IMG/VR virus record: IMGVR_UViG_3300044732_000574
Location: 1 to 39,779 of that record
Length of the DNA stretch: 39,779 nucleotides
Direction: 5' to 3' (one strand)
DNA from: a virus
Below, one piece after another: positions 1 to 8,200 of this stretch (position 1 is the stretch's first letter; every line of letters begins with the position of its first letter). The position numbers and the translations under genes were made by a program. Below the pieces are notes generated by a model. The model did no database searches. It was not told the DNA's origin and was given only the letters and a program-made list of their open reading frames with translations.

Positions 1-168
1 GAAATGTACAGGATTGAAAATGCCACGGTCACGCAGCATCTCCAATGTATACTCTTCCTCGTCAACACTGCGACCAGTGATAATGTGATCATGTACACCT
101 GGGAACACACCTGTTAGATCTGATCCCAAGTAAATCACACCATCGATATCAAAGGTATTTATTATCAT
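1..168 (-). CDS. HAD-like hydrolase, N-terminal part (cut by window edge)
   Basis: The first 56 residues of a protein that runs off the left edge. It begins MIINTFDIDGVIY; the hydrophobic strand followed by DIDGV is the HAD superfamily motif I, whose first Asp is the nucleophile and second Asp the acid/base. It starts at 168 with an ATGA overlap on the stop of the upstream HNH gene, so it is translationally coupled and lies in the same leftward unit as the inositol phosphate synthase. A phosphatase acting on a small metabolite or nucleotide is the family expectation. A role in dephosphorylating inositol phosphate is only a guess from position. The cap domain and remaining motifs are outside the window. 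Confidence 0.6.
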   Translation of the reverse strand, partial: MIINTFDIDGVIYLGSDLTGVFPGVHDHIITGRSVDEEEYTLEMLRDRGIFNPVHF

Positions 169-671
169 ACTCTTATCATTCCTTTCGAAAATCCTTCTCC
201 TGGACATGTAGCGGATCTCTTGTTTACTACACCATTATTCCACCACGGTAGCTTGCCAGACACCTTACCTCCTAGTTTAGATATATTTTGCAATCTTCCA
301 CTAGTAACGTTGGATTGTCCTCCTAGAGACTGAACCTTGCCCCAGAAACCAGAGTCTCTGTTCTTAGGTCCAGTTACTTTACCTCCAACCTTACCACCAG
401 CACTAGGAGATCTAACTTTGGCTAGGTGCCCTGTTTCAACTGCCCATTTACCGAGTCTTTTTCCGTTTTGCAATGACACTGTCTCGAGCATCTCTTCTTT
501 TCCTATCAGTCCGCTTAGCATGTTGTATGCTAACTCGTCTTGCCATCTGCCATATTTCTGGAAAAGTTCTTTATGAGCTTCTGCGTGTTCTTGGATACTA
601 AGCTCAACTAGATTTGAAGCATCATCAGTTCCACCAGCGTGGCGTGGAATTATATGATGTTTATGCTTCAT
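165..671 (-). CDS. HNH endonuclease, probably a free-standing homing-type nuclease
   Basis: 168 residues. The N-terminus (residues 3-35) has the HNH beta-beta-alpha-metal signature: HKHHIIPRHAGG, then NLVELS and EHAEAH, with paired His as general base and metal ligand. The C-terminal two thirds holds repeated short Gly-Gly-Lys motifs (GGKVGGKVTG, LGGKVSG), as in the DNA-binding tails of phage homing HNH proteins. It overlaps the 3' end of the inositol phosphate synthase gene by 11 bases and the next gene by 4. HNH genes of this kind often invade phage operons, so it may be a selfish insertion and not part of the neighbouring pathway. Target unknown. Confidence 0.8.
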   Translation of the reverse strand: MKHKHHIIPRHAGGTDDASNLVELSIQEHAEAHKELFQKYGRWQDELAYNMLSGLIGKEEMLETVSLQNGKRLGKWAVETGHLAKVRSPSAGGKVGGKVTGPKNRDSGFWGKVQSLGGQSNVTSGRLQNISKLGGKVSGKLPWWNNGVVNKRSATCPGEGFSKGMIRV

Positions 672-1941
672 AGTCTGTCTTTCCAGCTTGGAATGTATAT
701 GCCAAGTCTCGAGCTTTCGGCTTGTTGATAGAACGTTGAACTTCTGTCAGGTCTGTGTAAGTTCTGCGAGCTAATGCGTCGCATTCCCACTTTGCATCTT
801 CAGTCTTCAACTGTAGAGGACTAGTCTTCTGTGTCCAACTTGACGGACCACGCAAGAATCCTACGATGCCCATCTCCGAAGCGACTTTACAGAATCTGAT
901 AGCTGATACTACAACACCTCCAGAGTTTGGAGAGTCCTGTACAGACAATCGAGCAGTGAGTTCGTAGCGTGCGCCACCGAAACCATATGCTACGATATCT
1001 AGATTGGCAATCTTGTTGTCAGATCCAACATACTCGCCACCTGGCTTTTGGAGCACGGTGAGAGAAGGACCAGCATATAAAGTCATGCCAGCTGTAGACT
1101 CATCACGAACAATGTTCTGTCCCTTGAGTACGTTCTCTTTCGATACGTGCTTGCTGTGGAGACGCTCTTGCTTCGCCATGTTCAGGAAGTCAGTGTTAGC
1201 TGTGCGACCTGTGCGAATGTTCTCTTGACCTTGTGTAGAGCCACACGCCATGTTCATCTGAATATGCTGAGTTACCATGAGACCAGAGTCTAACATAGCA
1301 CCTTGCAATACTTCAGACAATCTTGACGCACCCCATGCAGATCGCATATCGCTACCTACAATGGTCAGACCCTTGTCGATAAAGAGCTGTTCGACACGCA
1401 TAGTTTCTTTGGTCTCAATCACGGTTGGAATACAGTTCACAAAGTGAACACCAGCTTCCAATGCAACTTCAATCCAGAATTGCGTAGCCTTCTCTGAACC
1501 AACAGGTAAATAATTTACTAGAACATCAACTTTAGATTCTTTCACTTTCGTGACAATCTCGTTGAAGTCTAGAGCAGTAGCCGCACCAACTCTGAATGAT
1601 ACTTCACTAGGGAAGTCTAACATGTGTGGAGCTAGACCATCCATCGTAGGTGCAGAGTACACCATTGAACCTTTAGGAATGACGGTGTCATCTAACTCTT
1701 TGACATGATCCATTGCGCAGTTTGGTTTTGCACGCAATGCTTCAGCGAGAGGTTTGTTGACTTTGCGACGATCAATATCAAACCCAATGACAAAGTTAAG
1801 ATCACTGGCTAAATATCCGCCAATGCTTTCATACATGAGACCAACTTTATCTTCAGGATTTTGACTATAATACTGACAGCCCTCTACTAGGGACTTCGCA
1901 CAGTTACCAACACCGATAATTCCTACATTAATTCTATTCAT
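661..1941 (-). CDS. myo-inositol-1-phosphate synthase (INO1 family, prokaryotic type)
   Basis: 426 residues. The family converts glucose 6-phosphate to 1L-myo-inositol 1-phosphate by an NAD-dependent oxidation, aldol cyclisation and reduction. The N-terminus has the Rossmann motif GIIGVGNCAKSLVEG. Diagnostic blocks are NYLPVGSEKATQF near residue 145, IVGSDMRSAWGASR near 195, TDFLNMAKQERL near 250 and VQDSPNSGGVVVSAIRF near 335, all resembling the short actinobacterial and archaeal synthases more than the about 530-residue eukaryotic ones. The start follows an AAGGA site. Its leader begins at the cleavage site of the hammerhead at 2008-2061. Inositol synthesis is unusual cargo for a T7-like phage; linkage to the DNA-modification genes just upstream suggests the product feeds a modified base or a glycoconjugate, which is inference. 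Confidence 0.88.
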   Translation of the reverse strand: MNRINVGIIGVGNCAKSLVEGCQYYSQNPEDKVGLMYESIGGYLASDLNFVIGFDIDRRKVNKPLAEALRAKPNCAMDHVKELDDTVIPKGSMVYSAPTMDGLAPHMLDFPSEVSFRVGAATALDFNEIVTKVKESKVDVLVNYLPVGSEKATQFWIEVALEAGVHFVNCIPTVIETKETMRVEQLFIDKGLTIVGSDMRSAWGASRLSEVLQGAMLDSGLMVTQHIQMNMACGSTQGQENIRTGRTANTDFLNMAKQERLHSKHVSKENVLKGQNIVRDESTAGMTLYAGPSLTVLQKPGGEYVGSDNKIANLDIVAYGFGGARYELTARLSVQDSPNSGGVVVSAIRFCKVASEMGIVGFLRGPSSWTQKTSPLQLKTEDAKWECDALARRTYTDLTEVQRSINKPKARDLAYTFQAGKTDYEA

Positions 1942-2007
1942 ACTTTTCCTTCAAGTTATTTCAGTTTAGAGACATTGACCACCACGGGATTGTGATGGAG
2001 TAGGTCT

Positions 2008-2061
2008 GTGTAAGACCACCTGTGACGGTGGTTTCGTCCATTGAGGACTCATCAGTTACAC
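2008..2061 (-). ncRNA. type I hammerhead ribozyme 1
   Basis: Read on the minus strand: stem I GTGTAA/TTACAC, core CTGATGA, stem II GTCC/GGAC with loop TCAAT, core GAAA, stem III CCACC/GGTGG with loop GTCACA, then a GUC cleavage triplet. Predicted cut between 2014 and 2013. All invariant core positions are present, and A15.1-U16.1 can pair. Stem I begins in the last base of the TAG stop of the gene upstream. Cleavage leaves a leader of about 72 bases with AAGGA for the inositol phosphate synthase mRNA. Confidence 0.9.
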
Positions 2062-3314
2062 TAATGTAATACTGGTACTGGCGCACCCATCTGTCTCAGA
2101 TAATCTAAGTTCAGATTTGGGTCTTTCCAACTAGGATGATCTGCATCTTTCCATTTGAGATACTGTACAGGTCTGTACTTATCTCTTACAGCTGTCTGCT
2201 GATCTTTTGTATAGAAACTATCCCAATCAGAATCTAACAATTCAATGCTGTCAGACTTTGCTTTGAACAGATCTAACTCCACATGAGCGTTTGGTTCGTC
2301 TTTGTAGAGATGGTGAGTGTTCAAGTTCATGCCTTGATGCATCACAACTTTGAAGTAGTCTGTGTGATATCCATAGTCGTGCAGAGCAGGACCCTTGGCC
2401 ATCAGACCAGTTACGTATGGCTTCCAGTCGATAGCACCACCAATGTCATTGTAATCTGACCAGTGGTTCTTCAACATTTGATACTGATCTGCCAATTCAT
2501 TACTCGTCCAGAATGTGAACTCTTTAGGCTTGCCGTTGTTACCTTGGGCAGTCTTTCTGTATTCACACTCTACAGATTCGAAGTTATACACATCTGCATG
2601 AAAGGGAATTCTCTTGTTCATGTATGTGAGCAATTCGACAGTATTCTCTTCCATCATTCTGATCTCTGTGTCATTCACCTTATACTCTGGTGCACATAAA
2701 TCTTCACGGTTGAATAGATAGCACATAGCTTTGAACTGAGACCACGTTCCAGATCGATCATACAGTTGTTGATCCCAATGATCGATGTCCCAGTCAAAGA
2801 ACTCGTATAGAGTTTGCTGAGCGAGCCAACCTGTCATCCGACCAATACCATAAAACTCAGTGATGCCACGGTTGAGACGATAGTAGTTATCTCTCGTATT
2901 CCCTTGGTTCGCTAGGTCTCCTAGATATTGATACAGACTGCCATTGCCAATCTTAGATTTGATACTCTTGATAAATGCTGGGAACTTCTTCAGTCCCCAC
3001 TTAGTGTCTTTAGAGTATTTCATCCTTTGCCAGTTTCTATTATGCCACTCCTGTAGTACTTCGTCAGGTGTGTTCAACAGATCTGGGAAAGTCTGCATCG
3101 TGATCATCGCAACATGGTTACGGTAAGACTGACCAAAGATCATAGCATACAGAGCTTTGTTGTCATTGTCCATGCCTAGCATGTCAGTGATCACTTTGCC
3201 TGTGTGGTGATGATCTAAGTCTCCCTCAACACTGCGAGCAGCATAGATTCGAGAGAAGGCTTCGAGACGGTTCTCTGGCAGACGCCAGTCTCTAGCTTGG
3301 ATAATATTTGACAT
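2061..3314 (-). CDS. amino acid:DNA transferase-like / alpha-glutamyl-putrescinyl-thymine pyrophosphorylase family protein
   Basis: 417 residues, mostly helical by composition. Residues about 10-60 (RLEAFSRIYAARSVEGDLD, then LYAMIFGQSYRNHVAMI) and about 140-190 (FYGIGRMTGWLAQQTLYEFF, followed by a GTW turn) recall the helix-hairpin-helix, glycosylase-like enzymes that displace pyrophosphate from 5-hydroxymethyluracil pyrophosphate in phage DNA to install amino groups. I recognise this by pattern only. The start at 3314 is preferred to an in-frame ATG at 3338 because GGAG lies 6 bases before it. It overlaps the upstream glycosyltransferase gene by 23 bases. The combination with a thymidylate-synthase-like enzyme, a P-loop kinase and a glycosyltransferase supports a base-hypermodification role. 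Alternative: an unrelated helical phage protein. Confidence 0.5.
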   Translation of the reverse strand: MSNIIQARDWRLPENRLEAFSRIYAARSVEGDLDHHHTGKVITDMLGMDNDNKALYAMIFGQSYRNHVAMITMQTFPDLLNTPDEVLQEWHNRNWQRMKYSKDTKWGLKKFPAFIKSIKSKIGNGSLYQYLGDLANQGNTRDNYYRLNRGITEFYGIGRMTGWLAQQTLYEFFDWDIDHWDQQLYDRSGTWSQFKAMCYLFNREDLCAPEYKVNDTEIRMMEENTVELLTYMNKRIPFHADVYNFESVECEYRKTAQGNNGKPKEFTFWTSNELADQYQMLKNHWSDYNDIGGAIDWKPYVTGLMAKGPALHDYGYHTDYFKVVMHQGMNLNTHHLYKDEPNAHVELDLFKAKSDSIELLDSDWDSFYTKDQQTAVRDKYRPVQYLKWKDADHPSWKDPNLNLDYLRQMGAPVPVLH

Positions 3315-4188
3315 CTGCTTCTCCGAATGGTTGCTCATAGATTACGTGCTTCACTTGATCCTTCAGATGTTTCTTTAGTTGAACTATAGTTTTCATCTTT
3401 ACAGACCACATCCCAGTTTGTCTGGTTAGCGACGGTTGGTTGTACCATTTAGACATCTCTCTGACATTCGCATACATTTCTTCAGTTTGAACTCGAGTTA
3501 TGTCTGTGGCTTCCGATTTCTCACCACGGTCGCCTGATGCTTGCATGCCACCAGGTCGTTTACCATAGCCACCAGCATCTCCAACGACTACACCATGGAA
3601 AAGTAGGATTGCTCCATCTCGTTCCAACACTTGAGATGTCCGACATACATCATCGTTATGTTTCAACCACGGTGGAACTTTATGATGCTCCTGTGGGAAA
3701 CATCCCCAGACTTGACTCATGAGAAATGGTTTGATCTCAGCGAAAGCATCCTTCTTCCATAGCATGTTACCATCTATAGAAAACGAACAGGCTGTGAGAC
3801 CAAACTTCTTCATCTCAGTAGCAGCAAAGTCAACATACTTTTGGAAATCCATAGGTACTGGAGACTTTGCATTGTCTAGATATGGAGGATGGAAAGTGCC
3901 CTTGTAGGAGACATCATCATCGAATTGGAACAGAAGCATATCCTGTCCCATGTAATAATCGACAATAAAGTTTCCTACAGCAGCATTACCGATCACACCA
4001 ACTACAATATCTTTGACCTCGAAATCTCCAGTCAAAGATTGCTCATACAATTGCTTCTCTTCTTCATTCGCAACAAAAACTACAACGTTGTCTTTGAGAG
4101 AAACTCCCATCTTACACAATGAAGATAGGGCTTTCTTCTTTATCAGATCGTATCGTTTGTAGCTCTTGATCGCTATAATGTAATCCAT
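3292..4188 (-). CDS. GT-A glycosyltransferase, TET-associated glycosyltransferase (TAGT)-like
   Basis: 298 residues. It starts MDYIIAIKSYKRYDLIKKKA, then VVVFVANEEEKQLYE, the opening nucleotide-sugar-binding strands typical of GT-A enzymes, and has an acidic metal-binding triad in LFQFDDDVSYKG near residue 95. The IAI.SYKR opening and DDD motif match my memory of phage TAGT proteins that sugar-modify hydroxymethylated pyrimidines in DNA. The start at 4188 has GAGGAG upstream; in-frame ATGs 12 and 15 bases earlier lack a site. The first 77 bases overlap the end of the exonuclease gene in another frame, a tightly packed arrangement. The donor sugar cannot be inferred. Confidence 0.65.
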   Translation of the reverse strand: MDYIIAIKSYKRYDLIKKKALSSLCKMGVSLKDNVVVFVANEEEKQLYEQSLTGDFEVKDIVVGVIGNAAVGNFIVDYYMGQDMLLFQFDDDVSYKGTFHPPYLDNAKSPVPMDFQKYVDFAATEMKKFGLTACSFSIDGNMLWKKDAFAEIKPFLMSQVWGCFPQEHHKVPPWLKHNDDVCRTSQVLERDGAILLFHGVVVGDAGGYGKRPGGMQASGDRGEKSEATDITRVQTEEMYANVREMSKWYNQPSLTRQTGMWSVKMKTIVQLKKHLKDQVKHVIYEQPFGEADVKYYPS

Positions 4189-4951
4189 AATGCTCCTCAT
4201 CATGTTCTGGTGACCAATGTTTCACGGTTGCAGTTTCTTCGTCGTATAGGGAATGATCTAGAATCTTGGCCATGCGTGCCATTCGCAACGCATACTCCTC
4301 ATCCAAACCAGCGTTCACATACGCTTCGACAACTGTGTTCCAATTGATGCCACCTTTCTTCAAGATTCCTTCGGCACGTTTACCACCGACACCAGGGATG
4401 CCATCGTAGCCATCAGTCTTGTCACCCATCAGAGTTTGCATGTAGAACCACTTACGAGCATCTTCAATGTTGATTTGATGCATCTCATCTTTGGGACCAT
4501 TGATCCCAAGTTTGAAGAATCGTCCTGGAACACCCATCATGTCCTTATCTAGCGATACAATAATGTACTTACCAGGATAGCGTGTAGCGAGAATTCCCAT
4601 GCAATCGTCCGCCTCTAAACCTGGTCGAACGTAGTGTGGGTACTTATCCATAGCCCACTCTTTCAGAGCTGTGTATCCTAGTGGTTTGCGACCCTTACGG
4701 TTAGACTTATAGTCTGGATTCAAATCCTTCCTAAAGTTTCTACCATGTGTAAAACATAGTGTGAATTTCTCCACACCTGTTCCATGTTGATACTTCTTCA
4801 GAAGTTGTTCGAATATAGCTTTAGCAGCTTTCAGATCTGTGTCAAGAGTCCAAAGATCTCTGTCCCACTCGATCTCTACTTCAGATGAGATACACGCTTG
4901 GTAGCATGTGATATCTGCATCAATCAGTAGTTCGTCATAAGTTCCGTTCAT
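4112..4951 (-). CDS. 5'-3' exonuclease (FEN/T7 gp6-like)
   Basis: 279 residues. The order of acidic motifs fits the structure-specific 5' nuclease family: LLIDADI at the N-terminus, LEADDCMGILA near residue 113, VSLDKDMMG near 135, and GDKTDGYDGIPGVGGKRA near 180, which is the acidic cluster plus helix-three-turn-helix DNA clamp. It would remove RNA primers and degrade host DNA as T7 gp6 does. The start is ATG 4951, which shares one base with the upstream TGA stop. A TTG one codon earlier is less likely. It belongs to the packed series of genes between hammerheads 2 and 1. Confidence 0.9.
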   Translation of the reverse strand: MNGTYDELLIDADITCYQACISSEVEIEWDRDLWTLDTDLKAAKAIFEQLLKKYQHGTGVEKFTLCFTHGRNFRKDLNPDYKSNRKGRKPLGYTALKEWAMDKYPHYVRPGLEADDCMGILATRYPGKYIIVSLDKDMMGVPGRFFKLGINGPKDEMHQINIEDARKWFYMQTLMGDKTDGYDGIPGVGGKRAEGILKKGGINWNTVVEAYVNAGLDEEYALRMARMAKILDHSLYDEETATVKHWSPEHDEEHYGLHYSDQELQTIRSDKEESPIFIV

Positions 4952-5217
4952 CAATGTAATCCACCTTTCAGACCTTCGGTCTCTAACTCAAGCTCTCTTG
5001 CGATGTTCCTGAGTGTTGCTATTAGAAGAATTGTTTCTTCTCTATATTGAGGATCCAAACTAGAGTCGTGTTTATTACGACGGTAGTCTAAATATTCTTC
5101 GAACACTTGTTCCAATCGCTGAGCAACTGGTGAGACTGGCACTCCATCAATATTGATATCGATTACCAGTTCACCTTCTTCAACGAAAGGCATAATGTGG
5201 ACGTGCTTGATTTCCAT
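4951..5217 (-). CDS. hypothetical protein, 88 aa
   Basis: Not recognised. It starts MEIKHVHIMPFVEEGE after an AAGGA site and is acidic at the N-terminus, with a predicted amphipathic helix (VAQRLEQVFEEYLDYRR) in the middle and a leucine-rich helical C-terminus (ATLRNIARELELETEGL). No signal peptide or membrane segment. It stops with a one-base overlap on the exonuclease start, suggesting co-translation. A small partner or regulator of the exonuclease is possible but unsupported. Confidence 0.75.
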   Translation of the reverse strand: MEIKHVHIMPFVEEGELVIDINIDGVPVSPVAQRLEQVFEEYLDYRRNKHDSSLDPQYREETILLIATLRNIARELELETEGLKGGLH

Positions 5218-5219
5218 AT

Positions 5220-5630
5220 TTATCCTTGGTTAGTATACCGACGGTCGGCTTCCGCAGCGAAATCCATCTCCCACTGTGCTACTGTTCCAGTCGTGAATCC
5301 ATCATCGCTGATTTGTCTACGCAGAACTTCGTTCAGTGTGGCGAATGGAACATCTCCACCATGGAATCTAGACTTGTAGTCCGCCTGTTCAGCAGCTTTG
5401 GAGGCTTCGATCACTAACAGCTCACGCTTCTTCGCTAGATAGTGCATCGCTTTGTCAAGATCCTCTATTGCCTTCTCAGGACCTCCCTTACGACCGAGTC
5501 GCCAGAGGTATTTAGTTGCATTACCTAGCAGATAGTCCCAACCCATGCCAACAACGATATCCCAATGATCTGGTAATCCGTTGGCATTCTTGTAATGGGC
5601 ACCACCGACTTGTTTATCGTTAGCACTCAT
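5220..5630 (-). CDS. DUF3310-family phage protein
   Basis: 136 residues. The N-terminal half carries the DUF3310 pattern: VGGAHYK near residue 8, then HWDIV, LLGNATKYLWRLGRKGG and AIEDLDKAMHYLAKK. In this family the motif stretch is followed by a variable tail, here Ala- and Glu-rich. The function is unknown; annotations as a nucleotide kinase are not supported by any P-loop here. It is placed between the MazG-like gene (TAATG overlap) and the 88-residue protein, in the nucleotide-metabolism part of the arm. Confidence 0.8.
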   Translation of the reverse strand: MSANDKQVGGAHYKNANGLPDHWDIVVGMGWDYLLGNATKYLWRLGRKGGPEKAIEDLDKAMHYLAKKRELLVIEASKAAEQADYKSRFHGGDVPFATLNEVLRRQISDDGFTTGTVAQWEMDFAAEADRRYTNQG

Positions 5631-5938
5631 TATCGATTGTCTCCAGATCCTGATAGCACGGCTCGCTTCATACGACTAGCGAGTTTGTCTAAGTTCATCT
5701 GAGCGACTTCTTCAAGAGTGAATCCTAATTCTTGCGCTGCTAGAGTTACGCACCAGAGTACGTCTCCGAGTTCTTTAGCGACTTCTACACGATCAACTTC
5801 GGTATTGTCACGGACTGCTTTAGCATACTTACTGGCAATCTCACCAGCTTCGCCTGCGATATTCAACACTGCATATGTAATGTCAGCTGTTGGTAGTTTA
5901 GTGCTCATAGCACCTAATTGATACTCATTAAGTTTCAT
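5630..5938 (-). CDS. MazG-like nucleotide pyrophosphohydrolase
   Basis: 102 residues starting MKLNEYQLGAMSTKL. It has the all-alpha NTP-PPase metal motifs: EAGEIASKYAKAVRD (EExxE-like) near residue 30 and KELGDVLWCVTLAAQEL (ExxD) near 56. The family hydrolyses (d)NTPs to NMPs and would adjust the nucleotide pool, for example removing an unmodified dNTP or supplying dUMP to the thymidylate-synthase-like enzyme. The start at 5938 has CAGGAG six bases upstream. An open frame extending to 5971 would begin inside hammerhead 2 and is rejected. Confidence 0.85.
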   Translation of the reverse strand: MKLNEYQLGAMSTKLPTADITYAVLNIAGEAGEIASKYAKAVRDNTEVDRVEVAKELGDVLWCVTLAAQELGFTLEEVAQMNLDKLASRMKRAVLSGSGDNR

Positions 5939-5959
5939 GTACGACTCCTGTAATAGGTT

Positions 5960-6018
5960 GTGTAAGACCACGACTCTCCCGAGTGGTGGTTTCGTCCATT
6001 AGGACTCATCAGTTACAC
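5960..6018 (-). ncRNA. type I hammerhead ribozyme 2
   Basis: Minus strand: stem I GTGTAA/TTACAC, CTGATGA, stem II GTCC/GGAC with a four-base loop, GAAA, a 9-position stem III CCACCACTC/GAGTCGTGG with one internal C-C mismatch and a GGGA loop, then GUC. Cut between 5966 and 5965. It starts in the TAG stop of the thymidylate-synthase-like gene and ends 22 bases before the MazG-like start. Stem III is nearly identical to that of copy 4, suggesting recent duplication. Confidence 0.9.
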
Positions 6019-7070
6019 TATTGCGTTACTGTGTCTGGATTAGTCAGATCTTGACCATGTCCAATGATTTGCTCTGGTGTCTTCAGACGACGTTGCAACC
6101 ATTCAATGGATGCTGTCTTGAAGTCACACTGTGACATATACTTCTGTAACAAGTTGATAGCACCAAAGGTGTCACCAGACTTGTGTTGTGTATATGCAAA
6201 GTACAACGGTTGAGCTACTCTAGTAAATGATTGATTAGAATAGTTCTTTGCTGTACTGTCAGGATACTCACAGAAATGTGCACACTCCGATAAGAATGTA
6301 TCCGCATCGTTCACGAGTGGGAACGGTTGGTTGTCTATCTCAGTGTAAGGATCGTTGACTCGGATCGCACCTAACATCACATCGTGACGGTATCGCTCTA
6401 CAAGTTTAGTCCAAGCTGGAAGATCAGTGTACACATGCATGCAATTGGAAACTTGATAGTAGTGTCCTACTTTCACTCCAACTGCTGCTGCGACATACTC
6501 TTGAATCATAGAGAAGTGGCTCTTGTTCGCACCTAGAGCTCCCCAGATCAAGTCGTTGCTACGGTTGAACACTGTCAGATGTAACTTACCACCACGAATC
6601 TTGAAGACCATTTGCGTATTGCAAGCCTTGTCTTTCGTGACTTTGTTTAGATCTAGTGTACACCATAGTTGAACAACTGCCTGACGAGTGTCGTGATTCT
6701 GACGCAACTGGTTGACAACCTCTCTCAACTGGTCGAATCCGAAATGATTTCTCATACGGAATCCATACGCAGCATTGAAAGTCTTACCATCGTCACTGAA
6801 GTTTGCCATATTCTTGACAATCTTTGCGAGGAACGATAAGTCGTTTCTACCAGCTAGCATCCACAGTCCTTCAAGATAATTGAAGAATGGATTCTCATCA
6901 CGAATTGGACAGAAGATCTGTCGTTCGAGAGGCTTTAGATATTCAATGGTTGTGATGCCATCAAACTCTAATGTAGGACCATTACGAGATGCCTGTGGAA
7001 AGCCACTGTCCAACGCATGGTTGATCATTAGTGGCAATCCGACATGGGCATTCTTAACTGATACTTGCAT
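6018..7070 (-). CDS. thymidylate synthase-family enzyme (dTMP synthase or dUMP hydroxymethylase)
   Basis: 350 residues, longer than the 264 of E. coli ThyA. ThyA landmarks: DTRQAVVQLW near residue 127, the catalytic Cys in DKACNTQMVFKIRGG near 150, VFNRSNDLIWGALGANKSHF near 167 (the Asn after GA matches the pyrimidine-selecting Asn of uracil-specific enzymes; cytosine-specific relatives have Asp) and YYQVSNCMHVYTDL near 205. Substrate is therefore probably dUMP. Family members either methylate or hydroxymethylate C5. The upstream P-loop kinase gene overlaps its 5' end by 17 bases and DNA-modification genes lie downstream, which favours hydroxymethylation; sequence alone does not decide. Confidence 0.85.
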   Translation of the reverse strand: MQVSVKNAHVGLPLMINHALDSGFPQASRNGPTLEFDGITTIEYLKPLERQIFCPIRDENPFFNYLEGLWMLAGRNDLSFLAKIVKNMANFSDDGKTFNAAYGFRMRNHFGFDQLREVVNQLRQNHDTRQAVVQLWCTLDLNKVTKDKACNTQMVFKIRGGKLHLTVFNRSNDLIWGALGANKSHFSMIQEYVAAAVGVKVGHYYQVSNCMHVYTDLPAWTKLVERYRHDVMLGAIRVNDPYTEIDNQPFPLVNDADTFLSECAHFCEYPDSTAKNYSNQSFTRVAQPLYFAYTQHKSGDTFGAINLLQKYMSQCDFKTASIEWLQRRLKTPEQIIGHGQDLTNPDTVTQ

Positions 7071-7650
7071 TGCAGAACTCCTTCACGAGGTTGTCTACAT
7101 AGGTGTTGCAGTTATCACGGTCATCGTACAATACATTCATACGACTATCCCACTCACGCCAAGTTGTGCTTTGCTTCTTCACAGTGCGGAAATAATTCTG
7201 CCTGTCAGCGATCTGCTGTTCTGTGAATGGCTCAGTACGACCTGTGCGAGCAATGGCGGATTCAATCATAACGTCGACAGAAGTGTTCAACAACACCATG
7301 TGACAATCATGACCAGCATCCAACTGTGGCTTCAAGAATTCCTTCCAAGGCTCTATCGAACCTGTAGCACGGACTCCCTCGCAGATAACATTACCTTTCG
7401 GTAATAACTCTGCAACCAAACGTTGTGTCTCTTCTTTACTCTCGAGAGAGTCGAGACCGCCATAGATAACTCGATACGAACCTAAGATGTAGGTGTTGAT
7501 CTTTGGTAGATAACTGTACAACACACGCTCAGTCTTAGACCGTGCTGGTCGTAAAGTGTCTACTGTAGGACCATACTTCTCGATCAAGTTACGGATGATT
7601 GTAGTCTTACCAGAGGCATTTCCACCTCGAATTTGTACAAATGTGCTCAT
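7054..7650 (-). CDS. P-loop kinase, possibly 5-hydroxymethyl-dU DNA kinase-like
   Basis: 198 residues. A Walker A motif GGNASGKT at 9-16 follows strand FVQIR. The later segment YRVIYGGLDSL near residue 63 and CEGVRATG near 95, then HMVLLNT, follow the order seen in small phage nucleotide or DNA-base kinases. The QIRG.N.SGKTT opening and the GG.D motif resemble phage 5-hydroxymethyl-dU DNA kinases as I remember them, but a deoxynucleotide kinase is an equal alternative. Start preceded by GGAG. It is co-translated with the thymidylate-synthase-like gene, consistent with successive steps on a pyrimidine. Confidence 0.65.
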   Translation of the reverse strand: MSTFVQIRGGNASGKTTIIRNLIEKYGPTVDTLRPARSKTERVLYSYLPKINTYILGSYRVIYGGLDSLESKEETQRLVAELLPKGNVICEGVRATGSIEPWKEFLKPQLDAGHDCHMVLLNTSVDVMIESAIARTGRTEPFTEQQIADRQNYFRTVKKQSTTWREWDSRMNVLYDDRDNCNTYVDNLVKEFCNASIS

Positions 7651-7651
7651 A

Positions 7652-8191
7652 TCAAATCTCCAAATTTACTGTTCTGAAAGTTAGCGAATATCTCATACTA
7701 CTGTCGTTAGATAAAGCTGGGACATCGTGTTGCATCAGACTGTTAGCATTACCATCGAACAGGATTATTTCACCATTCTGAGTTATGTAATGATCTACCA
7801 TATCATCGCTATTCCATTTCACTCTAAACAATCTAGGTGATCCGAAACTTAGATTAATAATTAGATCATCTGGACCTGTTATCTCATCGACATGATAGGG
7901 AATTCCTAGCTTGCCGTCTGGGTACTGTCCGATTAACACATACTCAACTTTGATGTTGAATCTGTCCTCAATGTCTTTCTTGATTGCACTCACCACTGGA
8001 GAGGTCTCCCACGGTGAACACTTCAGAGTCTTACCAGCGTAGTAGAAATCTGAGGTTCCAAAACCTTTGGTTGGTCTTCCGATCAACTTACGGTTTGTCT
8101 TTGGATCCCAACGTTCAACTGGAGGATCAAACTCGAAGTCTGGTACAAATTGAAAATCTGAAGGATAAAACTTAAGATGTTGTAGTCTCAT
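7652..8191 (-). CDS. AlkB-like 2OG-Fe(II) dioxygenase
   Basis: 179 residues. The double-stranded beta-helix metal triad is visible: H100-x-D102 in GIPYHVDE and H155 in LMQHDVP, with the paired 2-oxoglutarate and substrate arginines R167 and R173 in MRYSLTFR. This arrangement (HxD, H, RxxxxxR) is the AlkB pattern, used to oxidatively remove alkyl groups from DNA or RNA bases. In a phage it may repair methylation damage or oxidise a base as part of modification. Two bases separate it from the kinase gene downstream and it directly follows the DNA polymerase gene. Confidence 0.85.
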   Translation of the reverse strand: MRLQHLKFYPSDFQFVPDFEFDPPVERWDPKTNRKLIGRPTKGFGTSDFYYAGKTLKCSPWETSPVVSAIKKDIEDRFNIKVEYVLIGQYPDGKLGIPYHVDEITGPDDLIINLSFGSPRLFRVKWNSDDMVDHYITQNGEIILFDGNANSLMQHDVPALSNDSSMRYSLTFRTVNLEI

Positions 8192-8200
8192 AATTTCTCC

